Origin: Dipylidium caninum
Lineage: Eukaryota; Platyhelminthes; Cestoda; Cyclophyllidea; Dipylidiidae
Length of the DNA: 64,000 bases
NCBI GenBank assembly: GCA_017562135.1
Contig: QEYB01001312.1
Location: forward strand, 868,001-932,000
Direction of reading: 5' to 3'
Shown: piece by piece, positions 46,861 to 59,752 of the stretch
Numbering within the stretch: position 1 is the first letter of the stretch
How the letters are laid out: each line of letters starts with the position of its first letter
Program-made: the position numbers and the translations under genes
The notes under the pieces: generated by a model
Seen by the model: only the letters and a program-made list of their open reading frames with translations
The model's database searches: none
Told to the model about the DNA's origin: nothing

Positions 46861-49800
46861 CCCTCATTCGCGCAAACCCTGCCACCAGCCCAGCAGAAGG
46901 CGCTGAAGGAAAGGCAGCCGACGGAAGTAGAAATTTCTCTGCCAAAGAAATAGGGAGGAAGGAATGAGTCGAGGCACGTGTAAGACCGAGTTGAGGGAGC
47001 CATATCTTCCTCCGTTGTCGCACTCCATCACCATTTCCCGCTTCTTGAAACACCTTCTCCCCTTACCCAACATGGCCATCGCCGGGGGTGGATTGGACAC
47101 CCTGAGTGAGCCAGTGAGTGTCGAGAGGGCATGAAAGCGGCACCTCCCAGCCGCGCTTTCGGCTAAAAGATGTTCCGATTTACGCCAACGTGCTTGGTGA
47201 GGGAGCCCATCAATCGTGTGGCTTTGAATAGCTCCGATCTAAATTAAATTTAGTAGAAGTCACGTCTTTTAAAGCAACGAAAGACGCGAATGGAGACGTT
47301 AAGGAGATTAGAGGACAGAGAAGAGCCTTATTTCGCGTCCGCAGGGAGGGCGACTTGAGGTGATTCGAAGTTGACGTGTTTGCCTGTCTGTCTCCACCCC
47401 GATTCCGAGTGGGACGGTCGCGTTTCCTCTCCCTGCAGAAGTAGCCCACCGAGGGATGTCTTTAATTTTAACACACTTGAGGGCCAATTTCTGGCGGTGC
47501 GCCCAAAGCTAACAGCCGAGGTCACCGAGGGGACTGGGGAGCGGGACATGGGAAGTAAGGATTTTTGACACTGCCACGGCGCCTGTCCCAAATGCACTTC
47601 AACGGAGGCCGTGCTTGTCCTCACGACAAGTTTTCAGGGGAAAGGCCTAGTAACTGCGACAAAATAAGTATTTTCGGTGTTAAAACTACACTTTGGACGC
47701 CAAAGTGGCAGCGGAAATCTGCCGAGTCTAAGCGACACCTGCCGAGGTCGGTGCAGCTTCTTTTCGGGGCTCTTACCGAAACACAGCTAAATCCTGACTA
47801 GATGCTCGTGTTGACGAAAAAAGCGGAAGAAGTGTAGTCTCCTTCATCGTCAAGAGTGGAGGATGTTTTTGGCCACTTCCCCACCGTCAGTTTAACAAGG
47901 ACCCAACTGCAATTGAGGTCGTCGTGTCAGGAATAGAAACCGCGGAAATAAATTGAATATTTTAGGGCAGCCGGAGCTGAGGAGTCCGACAAGCCCAGGG
48001 GCAGCCGTCGCGAAGAGCGTTCACTCAGGAGTCGGGTAGTCTGCCTCCGACGAATTTCAGCAGACCTTGCAGCAATGCGACAAGGGCACTTTAAGTGGAT
48101 TTTTCCATTCAACGCATTTTCTTGGTATAGAAATGGGTTGGATTAGTCACCGCGACAAAAAATTGTGGCTAAGCCAGTTGCCCACTCGGAGTGGATCATT
48201 CAAGACGGAGTTAAGCGGCGGCGTGAGGCACCCTACGATGTGGGAGACCGCGTCTGACATTATTCCGGACGTCACAGGCGCTATTAACTAGACAGTCGAG
48301 GGGACCGAAACTCCAAGCGACTCAGCAGTCGACAGATGAGAGCCTTGGATCCCACGGAATGAGGGGAGAATTGAAGTAATGGTCAACCAGCCCAGTGGTT
48401 GTGTGGAAAATGTGAGAAGAAGATCGTAGTGGAAAGAGCTCACGCGTTGGGATGATGAGAGCCACCTTATCAGAAATCATCACCGAAGTACCGCTCTAGA
48501 CTGGGGGATGATTCGGCCCTCGTCTTCTCAGGCTTCGTCTCAAAAGCAGCCGGGAAGGAGGACAAATCAATTTCGTGGAGATGTCCTGCCTCGGGCCCGA
48601 CGAGGGAGAGACCGCGAGAGAATGGGAGAGAACAGGAGAAAGAGACGGGGGGAAGGGGGATAGAGAGACTATAAAAAAGGTGGAGCAGCGAGGCGGGGAC
48701 GGGATGGGGAGAGGAGGAGGCGGGAGTGGACCGTGCACCGATGAATAATTCAGTGCTGGTGAACGGCGATGTTGCGTTTCATTCAGCCAGTTTATTTATT
48801 AATTAAACCCCTGTATTTTTGCGGCAAGGCGAGAACCACACTGGACAATCCTAGCAGTGCGCCCACACCTTTAGGCGTCCACAGAAGAGACGATCAGCCT
48901 TCACGGTTAAATATTATTTGTCAAATATCAAGTAACTTTGGATCCTTGGGCGGTGGAGACTCGGCTTCCCACTCTCCCAGGCCACTTTGACCGGCCTCTC
49001 GGCGCTGGTGTCGCTTCTGTCAGCGCGTCCAGCACCATTTGTGGAAGTCCTCTCCTTCTGAGGAGGACGCAGACTCCCCTGCCCGTCCCTTTGCTACGAA
49101 ATCGCAAGCCAGCTGTCCAAGCTGATTCCACGAGGGTTCACCCATTTGGCCAGCAGAGGCGCCCTGCAGCTCCTCAACAAAAGGCTGGTTCGCGAACGAT
49201 GAAACCACTCCAGATGATTGCATTAAGTGGGCTCAGCAACGAGGGAGGTGATAATTGACTCTGAGTGGATGTAAAAGTGCCCTGCTCCCCCCGACCAGAT
49301 TCCCAGAGATAGTTGCTGATTGATTCAATGGTCCAAAATAGAACAATCTGACTCCTTTTCCTCCTTCTTCTTCCCCGTCATCTTCACTATTTAACCTCGA
49401 GTACTTCTTGAGAAGCAACCTAATATCAAAAATAAGGCAGGTTAGTGAGACGTTGGGCTTTTTGTTTTTCTTCTTTGCAGTCAAATACCTGGGAGACAGA
49501 TAATTTCAGTTCCGCCCACTGCTCTAAATAATCCCTTCTGCGTTTGTTTTTACCAGCTCGGATAACATTGTGGTATTAGAAGCCCTCATCTGCGCAGGAG
49601 GCGCGATTTCTGACGCTCGGCGTCCCAGCGCCACACGAGGGAATATGCAACGGTATCCAGAACTCCGCCTGCCTTATTCCGCCCAGTTTACAACAACCGA
49701 GCGTGAGGAAAGAGGAACCACATCTGGTCTCTGCTAAATGCGGCCACGAGGACTGGACAAATGGCTCTCCTCGCCCAGCTAAACGTCAGCACAAGGGTTC

Positions 49801-50584
49801 CCCTGTTCACCTGAGCATTTCTTTTCAGCTCTCCAGGCGAAGGGCCTCTCGGCCATCCGACGGCCGCAAGCTCCACAAATCGTCTCCTGTCAATGAGGCG
49901 AACTGACAGGCCGCGACGATGCTAAGCCTTAGGGGCCGGTCAGAGCTCGTCTGGGGTCTCTCGGAGAAATAGAAAACACGACTGTGAAGATGAGTGTCAC
50001 GGACCAATTCGACTCCTCCGAATGAGATTGCGATGCTTCTTGACACGTGTGCGGGGTTGGTGTCTTCTCTTGAAAATCTCTGCCATTTCAAAGTGTCTGT
50101 CTCCACGAGTTCTGCTAACTCAGCTACTCCCATGCATTTGAAATTTTCTCCAGAATTGCCACTCTTGTACCAACTTCACAAAGTTTCCGTTACTATGTGA
50201 GCCGCCCACTCAAAGTGCGAAGAAATCGGACACTTGTTTGTCGAAGATTTGGTGGTCAGCAGGGCAGTTGGTGGAGGACGAAGTGGACTGCGATGTGAAC
50301 AGACCTGCAAGGGTTCACCTGTCGTGCGTCGCCCTGTTCGCCCGGGAACCGTCGCCTCGCAGATCGGCCCGGTCGAACGCCGCCGCCCGAGGGCTCATCG
50401 CGGAAGTCGGACTACCTGCAAGCAGACTGAGCCGAGCTCCAGAGGCTGGTCAACTGAACCCGGTCTCCCATTCACTTCGCCTACATTCCGTGGGGGGAAG
50501 GGGGTGTCACCACGTCTACCGGGGAGTTCTGTTTGCTTTTGGAATTAAACGTATTATAATTTTTCATACCGCCAATAAACTTTA

Positions 50585-51160
50585 TTAACTAATATAAGTG
50601 CCATTAATGTTAGTTGCTTCTTGCCAGGCTGACGGCAATTTGTATATCCCATTAGTGAGAAACACTTCATCTTTTGATGCAAAAAATTTTATCGTTCAAA
50701 AAATTTTGCAAGGACAAAAACAGAGCATAGTCGGAGTGCACAAAATTCATGGAATATGTTGGCCTGGCGTTGTCATAATGCAGCATGACGTCCTTCCTCT
50801 CGAACATCGTCGGCCTCTTTCCTTGGAATCCTGTCTTTAAATTATCCAGTTGCCGACAAGATTTCGCCCAAATGAGCCTGTCACCCCGTTTTAACAGGTC
50901 ATAAAGCCTTGGCCCTCGAAGATTTCACTAGATACACCGCAGCATCCTCTTCCTTAGAGGTGGAAGATTTGGGTTCCGCGGATTCTTACCACTTTTTCAT
51001 AGGAAATCAACTTTTAGTCCCCACTTATCATCCGATTCAAGAAGGGCCCGGTTTTGTTGCGAGCGAGCGGCGATGCGCATCTGGACGACTCGAGTGTTCA
51101 AATTCTTCCCATTTCATTAATGTGGCCCCCATTTCGAATGCTCCCGCACGAATCCCCTCT
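50585..51160 (-). mobile_element. Degenerate mariner-family (Tc1/mariner) transposase relic
   Basis: Translating the minus strand in shifting frames recovers several mariner landmarks in the correct order. They are SPLARNKTGPFLNRM followed by GDDKW (first catalytic Asp region), then YDLLKRGDRL, KRPTMFERKDVMLHYDNARP (second Asp), DYALFLSLQNFLND (third Asp region) and the C-terminal NGIYKLPSAWQEA followed by NGTYIS and TAA at 50587-50585. Multiple frameshifts and stops occur. The gap between GDDKW and YDLLKRG is shortened, and the second and third Asp regions are only about 13 residues apart instead of the usual 34, indicating internal deletions. The N-terminal helix-turn-helix and the terminal inverted repeats were not identified. 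It is an inactive copy. Confidence 0.75.
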
Positions 51161-54100
51161 TCCGAATATGATCCAAAATGGTTTGGTGAACTGAGTAGGG
51201 ATTTTCTGCGATCTCCGATGTTTGCAGAAGGGGATTATGCTCCAACATAGTCTCACACCATCATCGTCGATCAAGAAGGCGGAAATCATCTGTTACGAAT
51301 TTTTCCAAACGTCTGCAATTCCTCTCAAAAACTGTACCTTCACTAAACGCTTTCACTAAATTTCCACATGCTTCTGTAGTGTTTCTTCCTTGTCGAGGTT
51401 CGTATAAACACAAAACAGTGGCTCAAATGAACCTCATCAGTAGCCATGGGCACACCACCGCCCCACTCCACTGAAGGCCAACGCGAATCAACCTTGTTTT
51501 GGTTATTTGCCACATCAGTGCGCATACATTGAGCGATAAAAATAGAGAGCCGAGCATGAGCCAAGTGAACATGGGCTACATGTCGAAAATTGGTAATGTA
51601 AACAAAGAGAACTTTCCGGTAGATTTGTTGGACAAGTCCAGGTCGAACGCCCTGCCGACCAGTTCTGCGCCGCCGTGGACGAGAGCGGGATGCATCTCGG
51701 CACTAGACACTCCCGCGGTCCTCGCAGTGTTGCGCATTTCCGCCGAATCGGACACAGCCAGCCAAAGCTTCACTTGTGGACTGTGGCCATTCGGGGAGGT
51801 GATGGTTATCGGCTCCGAGTAAAGCATTTTGGAGCATTCGTCGTCCAAGTCCCCGCTGTGACTCTCCTGCAACTCGGCTCAGGTGCAGACAGGCGGGAGG
51901 CTAACCGCTTTCGGGGCCGAAAAAACGCCAAAATGCGTTGGGCATTTGAAGCTCCGGATGCGCCGACACGTCTGCGTCTCACCTCGTGGCCCTCGACGCC
52001 CTTAGCCCTTGCTACCCTATCCGTAGTGACGCTTGTGACGTCGAGAAGTGATTAACCTCCTAGACAACACTTCCATTTGCCCTCCCCCCGGCAAGACACC
52101 TCATTGTCCGCGTCATGCCACGGAAGCAGAGAATTTAATTTACTTCCGCTACCGCCTGCCTGGTTAACCAGAGGTAAAAATTAAAAGTTATTATCGCTCT
52201 TCTCTACTCCTCCTAAAAAAATATCTTATGCAAAAGGAAACAACCTCGCTCATTATGTTGCTGCTTCTCCCTGGCGTAGATTGTCTCGATGACATCAACG
52301 GCGGTGCAACTCCCCTGCAAATCCAGTTCGGACGCGCGTCCATTTTGCCGTAGCCTACAGCGTCTAAACGCCATAACTCGAGAGAACAGAATCGCCTCAC
52401 TTCCCCCAACGCCGGTGACATTAACTCACGGGTGAGTGGACGCACGTTCCCCAGCCCATCTCAGTCCAAATGCACTTTCCTCGTGCCACTTGCTCGCAAT
52501 CTGCCACGGGGGACGTGCGAAGGTCCCCGTGAGTGGGGCTTTTAATAAGGCAAGCCTTCAAATGGCAGCCAAAAGGTAAACAGTGGGAGGCAAAAACACC
52601 TGAGTGTCCACGCACCGCGCTGCGACCACAGCGGACGCGCAAACGCCAGAGCCTTCAAGCACCCACCGGCCTTCCACTTAATGAGCAGACCGCCCTGCCT
52701 CACACTTGAGCGTCTCATCCGTCTTCGTTTGTTACCCACCGTGGCGCTGTCTTTTTATGCCAAAAAGCATAAACCAACCTGGCGTGCATCTCCCAAGTTT
52801 CCCGCGATATGACAGTGGAAGAAGGATAAGATGCGTCCAGTGCAATTTACAGCCTTTAGTGGCGTCATAAAATAAACTGGTGGAGAAGGACTAAATCTGC
52901 AGATGAGAGACCGAATGCGCTAAACACTGACAAACGAGGCGACAATGCGGGCTGACGGTGAGAGACCGGGACCGAGAGTCTGATGGGCTTTCCTAGGTCG
53001 CATTCAATGCATCTGACCACTAAGACCCTTGGCCAAACACACCCACCTGGTGCAAACAGATAATCCACCAGAGGAAGGACCTGAGAAGCACACACACAAG
53101 TTCGTTAGAAAAGGAGGTCGGCTGACCTACCGCCTATCACTCGCCTTCCGTCTCAGTTGGTCGGTTCCCGTATCTCCGTTAATGCGACTTTGCGACCGAG
53201 GTGGCAACGGTCGCAAAGAACATTGGAAAAGCGCCTTATGGTGACAATCACGAAAGAATACTCGACGTCCGGCGACCGCATGCACACGCCCCGCATAACC
53301 CACCACTGGAAGACTCAAAATCATCTCGTACGAGCTCAGGACCCGAGGCAATTCTCGCCGCCTTGGTGTGATGTGCCAGACCATAAAAATATGTCTTCTC
53401 AAAAATTGTAGCTTCCCACTGCTAATCAGTAGCAAGGCTGCATGGGATAATCCCATCCGATCGCCTTACCTCCTCCTCTCGATCGCCTCTGCTCCGAAGG
53501 TGCTACGGCAGTTCACTGTCATTGCGCTCGTCTTGGTAATTGCCGAACTTTACCGGCAAAGGACGGGCCAGATAGTACTTCTTCCCCCTCCGGAATGGAC
53601 TGAAGGGTGAGGGTCTGACCCGACATTAGAAATTTTGCGTCTTCTAAGGTCTTGACTAACTAATTCATCTGGGCGCTGTCTGACAGAACTGACACATATC
53701 CTGCCAGTAGGGCAAAAATCTCGCGGGAAATATAATCGACAAAACGCCACGAGGGCAAAGGGCCTCCAACGGGCAAGTCGACTGGACAGACAATGACAAC
53801 GATGGTTAATAGAATCTTTGATGCGATCATAACAATACTAAGAGTATTTACACCTTCCGCCCACTACTTTCCGTCGCGAGCGCTGGAGGCTTCATGTGCA
53901 TGTAAGTGGTTCAGGCCCACGTGACGACTTCACCAGGGGTAAATCCGGTCTGTTGATGATGTTCAGTTCTGCCAAGTTTTGCGAAAAGATGCTTCTACCG
54001 TTAATAATTCCAAAAAAATGCAGAAAATAGAATACTTTGCCGGCGGGCAGAGGTGTATATAAAATGAAGCTGATAAAAACCCTATTTCAACGTTCAAGGG

Positions 54101-57100
54101 GGAAAAATTGACCTTTTAACAGGGGTAAAAAAAGGAACATTAGAAGGAAGATGAGTTTAAACCCTCTTACTCTCTTTACCTGTGAACAACATGGGAAATG
54201 GTGGAATATTTTTGCGATAGCGCATCGTCCTCGCATCCCCGCGCCGCTAACTTCAACTGCATCTAACACGACAGACTTGTCCCAAACTGGGGACCAGGGG
54301 GGAAAAGCCTTTTGGTTTCCAGTTCTATACGATATTACACGGTTTTTGCGCTGAAATCTCAGTTCTGTCACGTTGGTGGTCGGCGGACTCCCACATTTAG
54401 CGGTCCTCTGATGGTAAATCTTCCCCCAACTTGGAATAAGGGGACCAAGAGTGGGGACATTCTCATCTCATTGCCGAGAAGACTGCGGTTTGCGGTAAGA
54501 TGATAAGCATTCTTCTGCTCAGGTTATCCAAATCTTCAGTGTTGCTAAAGCACTTCAGAAAGGCGGAACTCGGGGATTAGGGGAGAGCGGCGATGGGCCA
54601 GCGTATCGTCTGCGAGGCCAGTGGGCCCTGGCCAGAGTGGCTGTAGCCGCCATAGCGTCTACCTCGACGACGACGGCGTATACGTGGATGGGGTGGTCAA
54701 CACTCGGAAAAAGTCTTGTCGGACGAACTCATTGACGCGGAGGGCCGTGGGAAGACCCGATTCTGGACTGTTTTACAATTCAAGTCACCACGCGACAGAC
54801 AAAAAAAGTTAGTTAGTGCAAGTGGAACGGTGAAGGATTAAAAAAGGAACTAATGACTAAACACGAGGTCTGCCGTCTGCTGAAGTCGGCCAGACATCAG
54901 GGCCGGATCGGCAGAATGCTTTTGTAGAGTGACCGGGAAAGCTGACTTTGTCCGAAACCCTCTTCCATCACCATAATATAAGCCATAAATCCTTCTGGTA
55001 ATGAATAGACGATTCCAGACTGCTCACATCACCCTTTTAGTACATTTGCACCTCTACTGAAATTATCACGAAGACGCGTAAATTTGGGCTGACGTTGCAG
55101 CCATTTGGCACGTGTGTCTGGGCCCTCTGAAGGTGGGTTTCTGCCACCAGTCTCGGTTGTAGGAGAGCAGCCTCGGGTGCTGCATAATGCTTAGGGCTGT
55201 CAAAAAGGACTAGGGAGAACTGGACCAGGCTGCAAACCCCTCAGGGAAAGCGTTGTGGCAAAAAACGTTGTCGTGGATTATTGCTGGCCTATGGTACTTT
55301 CCACCCTCATTATTTCCCGCCGCAGACCAGAACGATGTATGCGCTTCAGCGTCGAGAGCGAAAGCAAAACCACGGAAACAATTTATTCATTAGCGCAGTT
55401 TGGGCCAATAAAAGACCCTTCTTAATGTATTCTTTTTTGCTTTAATGAGTTCTGGCAGATTAATTCGGTGGGAGGAGAGTGAATTAGAGCCCATGTTTTC
55501 CTACCTGCACCAGCAATTTTGGCAGTTGAAGCGATGCCTCTGCCAGGAACTTTTAACTAAGTGTCTGGCTAGGAGGTAATTTTTCGTTCACCCCACAAAC
55601 TACCCGCTTTTTATTCTTAAATGTTCCTCAAAGAGTCTGAGGTCATGTTTGCCATTATAGCCTCCCATTTTCGTCGCGTACATCGGGGCAAGTGAGGCAG
55701 TAAAGTGGAGTGAGGCCTAAACGAATCTAAATGAGGCGAAAAACGCGTCAAAACCCATTTACACTCACATTTTCCTTTCCGTCAGTAAGTAGGCGTTTTG
55801 TAATATTTTGAAACAAAGTCGTGTAGACGGGTTCTTACCGCCACCACACCTCCCGTGGAAGAGGCTCAGGTCCAAATCCCGTGAGGTTATCCGCATGTTT
55901 AGACCAGAGGATAAAAATAAGTTCTAATGGGTGCACCGCAATGATGGTTTAACTTATGCGCGCCTTCCACCTGTGCACAGAGCCTCCCAACCCGCCTCCC
56001 AGTGTTAATAATAAAGCCTTTCGATACTTTTATGACATCCCGACTTCGGAGAAGATCGGGGACGCTGGACAGTGAAAAAAATGTTACATCTACCAAATTA
56101 TAGTCACTTTTAAATAGCAGCCCTTTCAATAACACGAATAGTAGATCTATTCTGGCATGTGCGACGTCCATTTAAGCTGTCGCGAACTCGAACTCCCCTG
56201 TGGACATAGAAGCCTGCACACTAACTTGAAAAGTAATTCTAATGGAGGAGTGCGGAGTATCCGGAAAAGCCAAGAGAATGGAAGTGTCGTCGAAGCGCCT
56301 CACTTCTGACCAGAATTACAAAAGCCGAGGAAGTAAACGGGAGCATGAGAGCTATTCCGTTGTGATTTAACGGGTCAAACGAAATTAGCCACTTCGAGCA
56401 ATAAATCGGCAACTGACAAACTGCATTGCTATTGTCACTAGCAGCATTCGTAAAACTCACAGACAAATACTACTGTAGTCATGACAGAGCCCTAACCAAG
56501 CCATCATTGGTCGCCTATAACTTTTTCTAAGATTGGAATTGTCAAGGGCTGCAAAAGTTATCGTAATTTCAATAATCGCATTGATTCTGGCATGAACAGA
56601 AACCGCCTCCTTTTTGCAACAATTAACAACTGAGTATCTAGGGCGATGAAATCATTTCCTGATGGTCGGGAGGGGAATAGTCTCGTTTACACGAGGCCGC
56701 GGGGTTGGAGAATGGACAAAAAGCCTTAAGAACAAGAGAGTGAGGGACACTACTGCACAGAGTCAAGCACGGCTACTGTACACGCCGGGTGAGTGGAAGT
56801 TATTTGGCTCGAGTAAAGAAATCCATTATAAACTCCTCTTAGAGATCATTGTTAAACCCAGTGGGCTGACTAAATGCAAAGATAGATATGCTCGACTTTA
56901 ATGTACAATAATTCCTCTCTGCCGAATTGTCAACCAGGTTCTTTCGAAAGCACACACAACGCTCTAAATGCGCATCAGGGCTGGTGTATGTCATACAGGG
57001 GAGGAAACATAAAATGACGCCTACATAAGCTAATATCTCAGTAAAATTCAAGGATTTTCCATGCTTATTCGGAAGTAGTGTAAGAGTGTGTACGTAAAGA

Positions 57101-58807
57101 TTCCATGAAACATTAGGAGGAAGCCCTCGGTGTTTGCGAATTGAAAAGATGAGACGCGCCAAGAGGCGAATGAATGGGACTAAGGCAGTTGCGAGGAACG
57201 TCACCCTCGTGGAAGGTGTACGTGCGAAATTAAACTGCTCAAGTTGATCCCAAATAAAGTATGTATTAAGGGGATTACTTTGTTTCAACTATGCTTTATG
57301 TTATAAAATTCTTTTGCGCTCTTCGTTCTCACAAACATTCAAAAGAAACTAGTGCATATGAGTAATTCATTAGGAGGAAAAATTGCATTTTTGCTATCAA
57401 AACAGGGTGAATGATGATTATACTATCCCTCAATGACTATCTTAACGATAAACGGGGTTCATGGAAAAGCAACGCGGGGAGACGCACCGTCAAACATGAA
57501 TTTCGTGTGCCCATCGATCAGAAGAGAGACAGTAGCTTCCCAGGGAGAGTAGCAGTCCAAGAAATTCCTCACCGTCAAGCGCCCAATACGGTTGCGCGGA
57601 CAACGGTGAGCGTAAACGAGAAAGAGTCAGTACAAAGTCTCCACGGACCCGTTCACCGTCCCCTTGAGTGGATTCACCGAGTCATTTGGCCAGGGCGAAC
57701 AACACAATGAATTATCCTCTGGAGAGAACTGCTTGATAGTCGAGTGCGTGATATGTGATCCAGGTCAAAGCCGCAGAATAAACTATTGCAGTTATATTAT
57801 GCCGAATAAATGGCATTGTTATAGAATAAAATAACCGAGATTGTTTTTGGTCGCTCCTGGCATCATCCAGGAAGCTGATATTTGAGGCAGTAGAGGTAGA
57901 TGTGGTTCAAGTTATGGAGAAGTTGGACGATTCGCACTAAGCAACACGTGTAAAGCTCAAATCATCACGCTACTGACGCTGATTCACTTAGCACGTAAAA
58001 GAGTAAACACAGTGAAGAGAAGCGCCATTTTGTTTTGGTTTAATAGCTAGTTGGAAACCACCCGTCATGCGATGACTCGACCGCCAACAAACAAGTGGAT
58101 GCATTGTCATCCATCGAGGTTCCTCAACCTCGCAGCGCTTTGTTGGCAAAAACTACCTCCCAAGGAAAAGGTGATGTCAAAGCCATCCCCTCGACCGGAT
58201 GAAAGACCGCATCCAGAGCTCGTCGTCTGGCAAATCAGGCGTCGAAATCCACCCCCCGCCCTCTTTGACCGTCAATTACGTACCTTCACTGAGGAAGCAG
58301 CGACAATGCGACACTGAGGGATACAATTTCGACTGAGTTGGTTTTAACTTGCAAGAAGAAAGTTGACCTGCAGCACACTTAAGGAAAGCGCATTTCTTTG
58401 CATACAGTTTAACCACTTACACCTTCCCTCCTTCTCTGTCTGCCCCGCCCTGCATAGGGTGGTTTGTCTTCCCCTCAAAAAAGACCGGGCTTCAAGTGTT
58501 CACAGAAGAAAAACGGATAGGTGCAACGCGACCCATCACCTGCATAAGCATTAATTTTTGCTGTTGGGGACTGAAGGCAGAGAAATTTTAGATTGTGTTA
58601 AACTCAACCAGCTCTCTTGCAGCGTACAATTTGGTTACCATATTTGTGACCCTAGTGCAGGGGGAAGGGATCAGAGCTTCACGCAATTGTGACTGATAAG
58701 AGCCAACTATACAAAACAATTCAGGGACAGTTAATCAAACGTTTAACAATAACACTCGAGGAGGTGAAGTGAATACCTATGGAAGCTTGCTGCGTGCAAC
58801 ACCCCAA
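51161..58807. other. Intergenic DNA without recognised genes
   Basis: GC-rich to about 56 kb, then AT-rich. A minus-strand block (51849-51576, below) has a coding-like amino-acid profile. Other open frames, such as 56839-57288 minus (149 codons), show no family motif or splice context. Confidence 0.45.
51576..51849 (-). other. Candidate coding block next to the mariner relic
   Basis: Preceded by an acceptor-like CCGAGTTGCAG, one frame stays open for about 90 codons to a stop with a balanced composition (for example EPITITSPNGHSPQVKLWLA). No domain is recognised. It is probably unrelated to the transposase, because it lies upstream of it and has no helix-turn-helix character. Confidence 0.25.
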
Positions 58808-59427
58808 CTAACTGAGAAAACCTCTACGGTGCGGCGAAGATCTTCCGTTAATTCTCACTAATGAGAACCCTTTGCCAGATACAATAAGACCTTTACGCCC
58901 TTCCGGCCGATCGGTCTTGAAGTTGACAGCATCGAATTTGCCGACAAGCCACCCACGCTCTCGATTTACTGTAAGTGACTCGCATGCTATAGTGTCATCT
59001 CCAAAAGCTGGTTTTGAATGCTTTCTCCTGCATTAGAGGACAAAAGAAGTAGTCCGTGAAGGACATGGCTACCAATCTTAAGAGGGGTCATTAAGTGTCA
59101 AATCGGCTTCACGGGGGTGCTCCGTAAAAAAGGCTGTGTGCTTGACCAAAGTCGACCCCTGCTTAGGCGTGTGTCCGAAGACGAAGTAATTGGGAAGACC
59201 TAGGTGCACTGAGAGAACGAGAAGCTTGAATTTATTCTCGTCATTAAGTGAACACTTGTATGAAATACGAATACCACTTTTAAAGATATCAGCGTAAAGT
59301 AAAACAAGCTTGCCTTAACCACAAATAGAATTGGATAAGACAGAAGTGCTAAAACAGACTTGAAGTAGTACTGTAATTTTACTAATTGGCGCCTTGGAAC
59401 CGCACTCCCACTTCCATTGCTCATCAT
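58808..59427 (-). CDS. Tentative small three-exon gene, about 146 aa, unknown
   Basis: Not a recognised family. A phase-consistent model exists: exon 59427-59383 (ATG, 15 codons, donor GTAAAA), exon 59308-59113 (contains NDENKFKLLVLSVHLGL and NYFVFGHTPKQGSTLVKH) and exon 59007-58808 (contains FGDDTIACESLTVNRERGWL and GKFDAVNF; stop TAG). The introns would be 74 and 105 nt, in line with the short introns of RPUSD3. The two longer open blocks have good amino-acid balance and no opposing plus-strand frame of similar length. Weak points are the non-consensus splice sites, an alternative stronger acceptor at 59028 that does not fit the phase, and overlap of its start with the plus-strand ORF at 59426. 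Confidence 0.35.
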
Positions 59428-59752
59428 GGCTAATAATCAAGACAATTTTGAGAATCTATCAGAGCAGTATAAGCTAATACAACAGCCGTTACGCAAACTA
59501 AACTTCTGTTTTATGAGTGAACTGTCTCCCCCAGTTAAAAACGGAATGGCCAACTGTCAAACACAGGCAAACGTTCTCGCGACCTACTATACTCTGATGA
59601 CCAAAACGTTTGGAAACAAAACAGAAAAAAAATCCTTTTTAAGCAGTTTCAAGAGAAGTTATAAGTTTCAAGCGCTTGATTATTCATTCATTAAAAACAA
59701 TCTATTCAAAGAAAATCCGTTTAAAAAATTACGAGTACCACCAAATTCCTGA
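59426..59752 (+). CDS. Tentative intronless ORF, 108 aa, unknown
   Basis: The ORF runs ATG to TGA with a charged, lysine-rich composition: MANNQDNFENLSEQYKLI at the start, NGMANCQTQANVLATYY in the middle and NPFKKLRVPPNS at the end. A short helical subunit-type protein is conceivable, but no family is recognised. It lies in the AT-rich housekeeping segment, convergent with RPUSD3. Its ATG overlaps the proposed start of the minus-strand model at 59427, so both are unlikely to be correct as drawn. Confidence 0.4.
   Translation: MANNQDNFENLSEQYKLIQQPLRKLNFCFMSELSPPVKNGMANCQTQANVLATYYTLMTKTFGNKTEKKSFLSSFKRSYKFQALDYSFIKNNLFKENPFKKLRVPPNS

Larger units (their letters stand above)
40405..50584. other. 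GC-rich gene-poor DNA upstream of the protocadherin
   Basis: This stretch should contain the protocadherin promoter and 5' UTR near 40.4 kb, though no core element is clear. It is otherwise intergenic or belongs to genes that could not be recognised. It holds weak exon-like blocks at 44144-44326 and 45371-45469 (separate entries). Other open frames, such as 43537-43728 minus and 48928-49258 on both strands, lack support. Confidence 0.5.

Noticed and set aside
56839..57288. 149-codon minus-strand ORF
   Set aside because: Two hydrophobic stretches suggested a membrane protein, but there is no known motif or supporting context; a chance ORF in AT-rich DNA is as likely.
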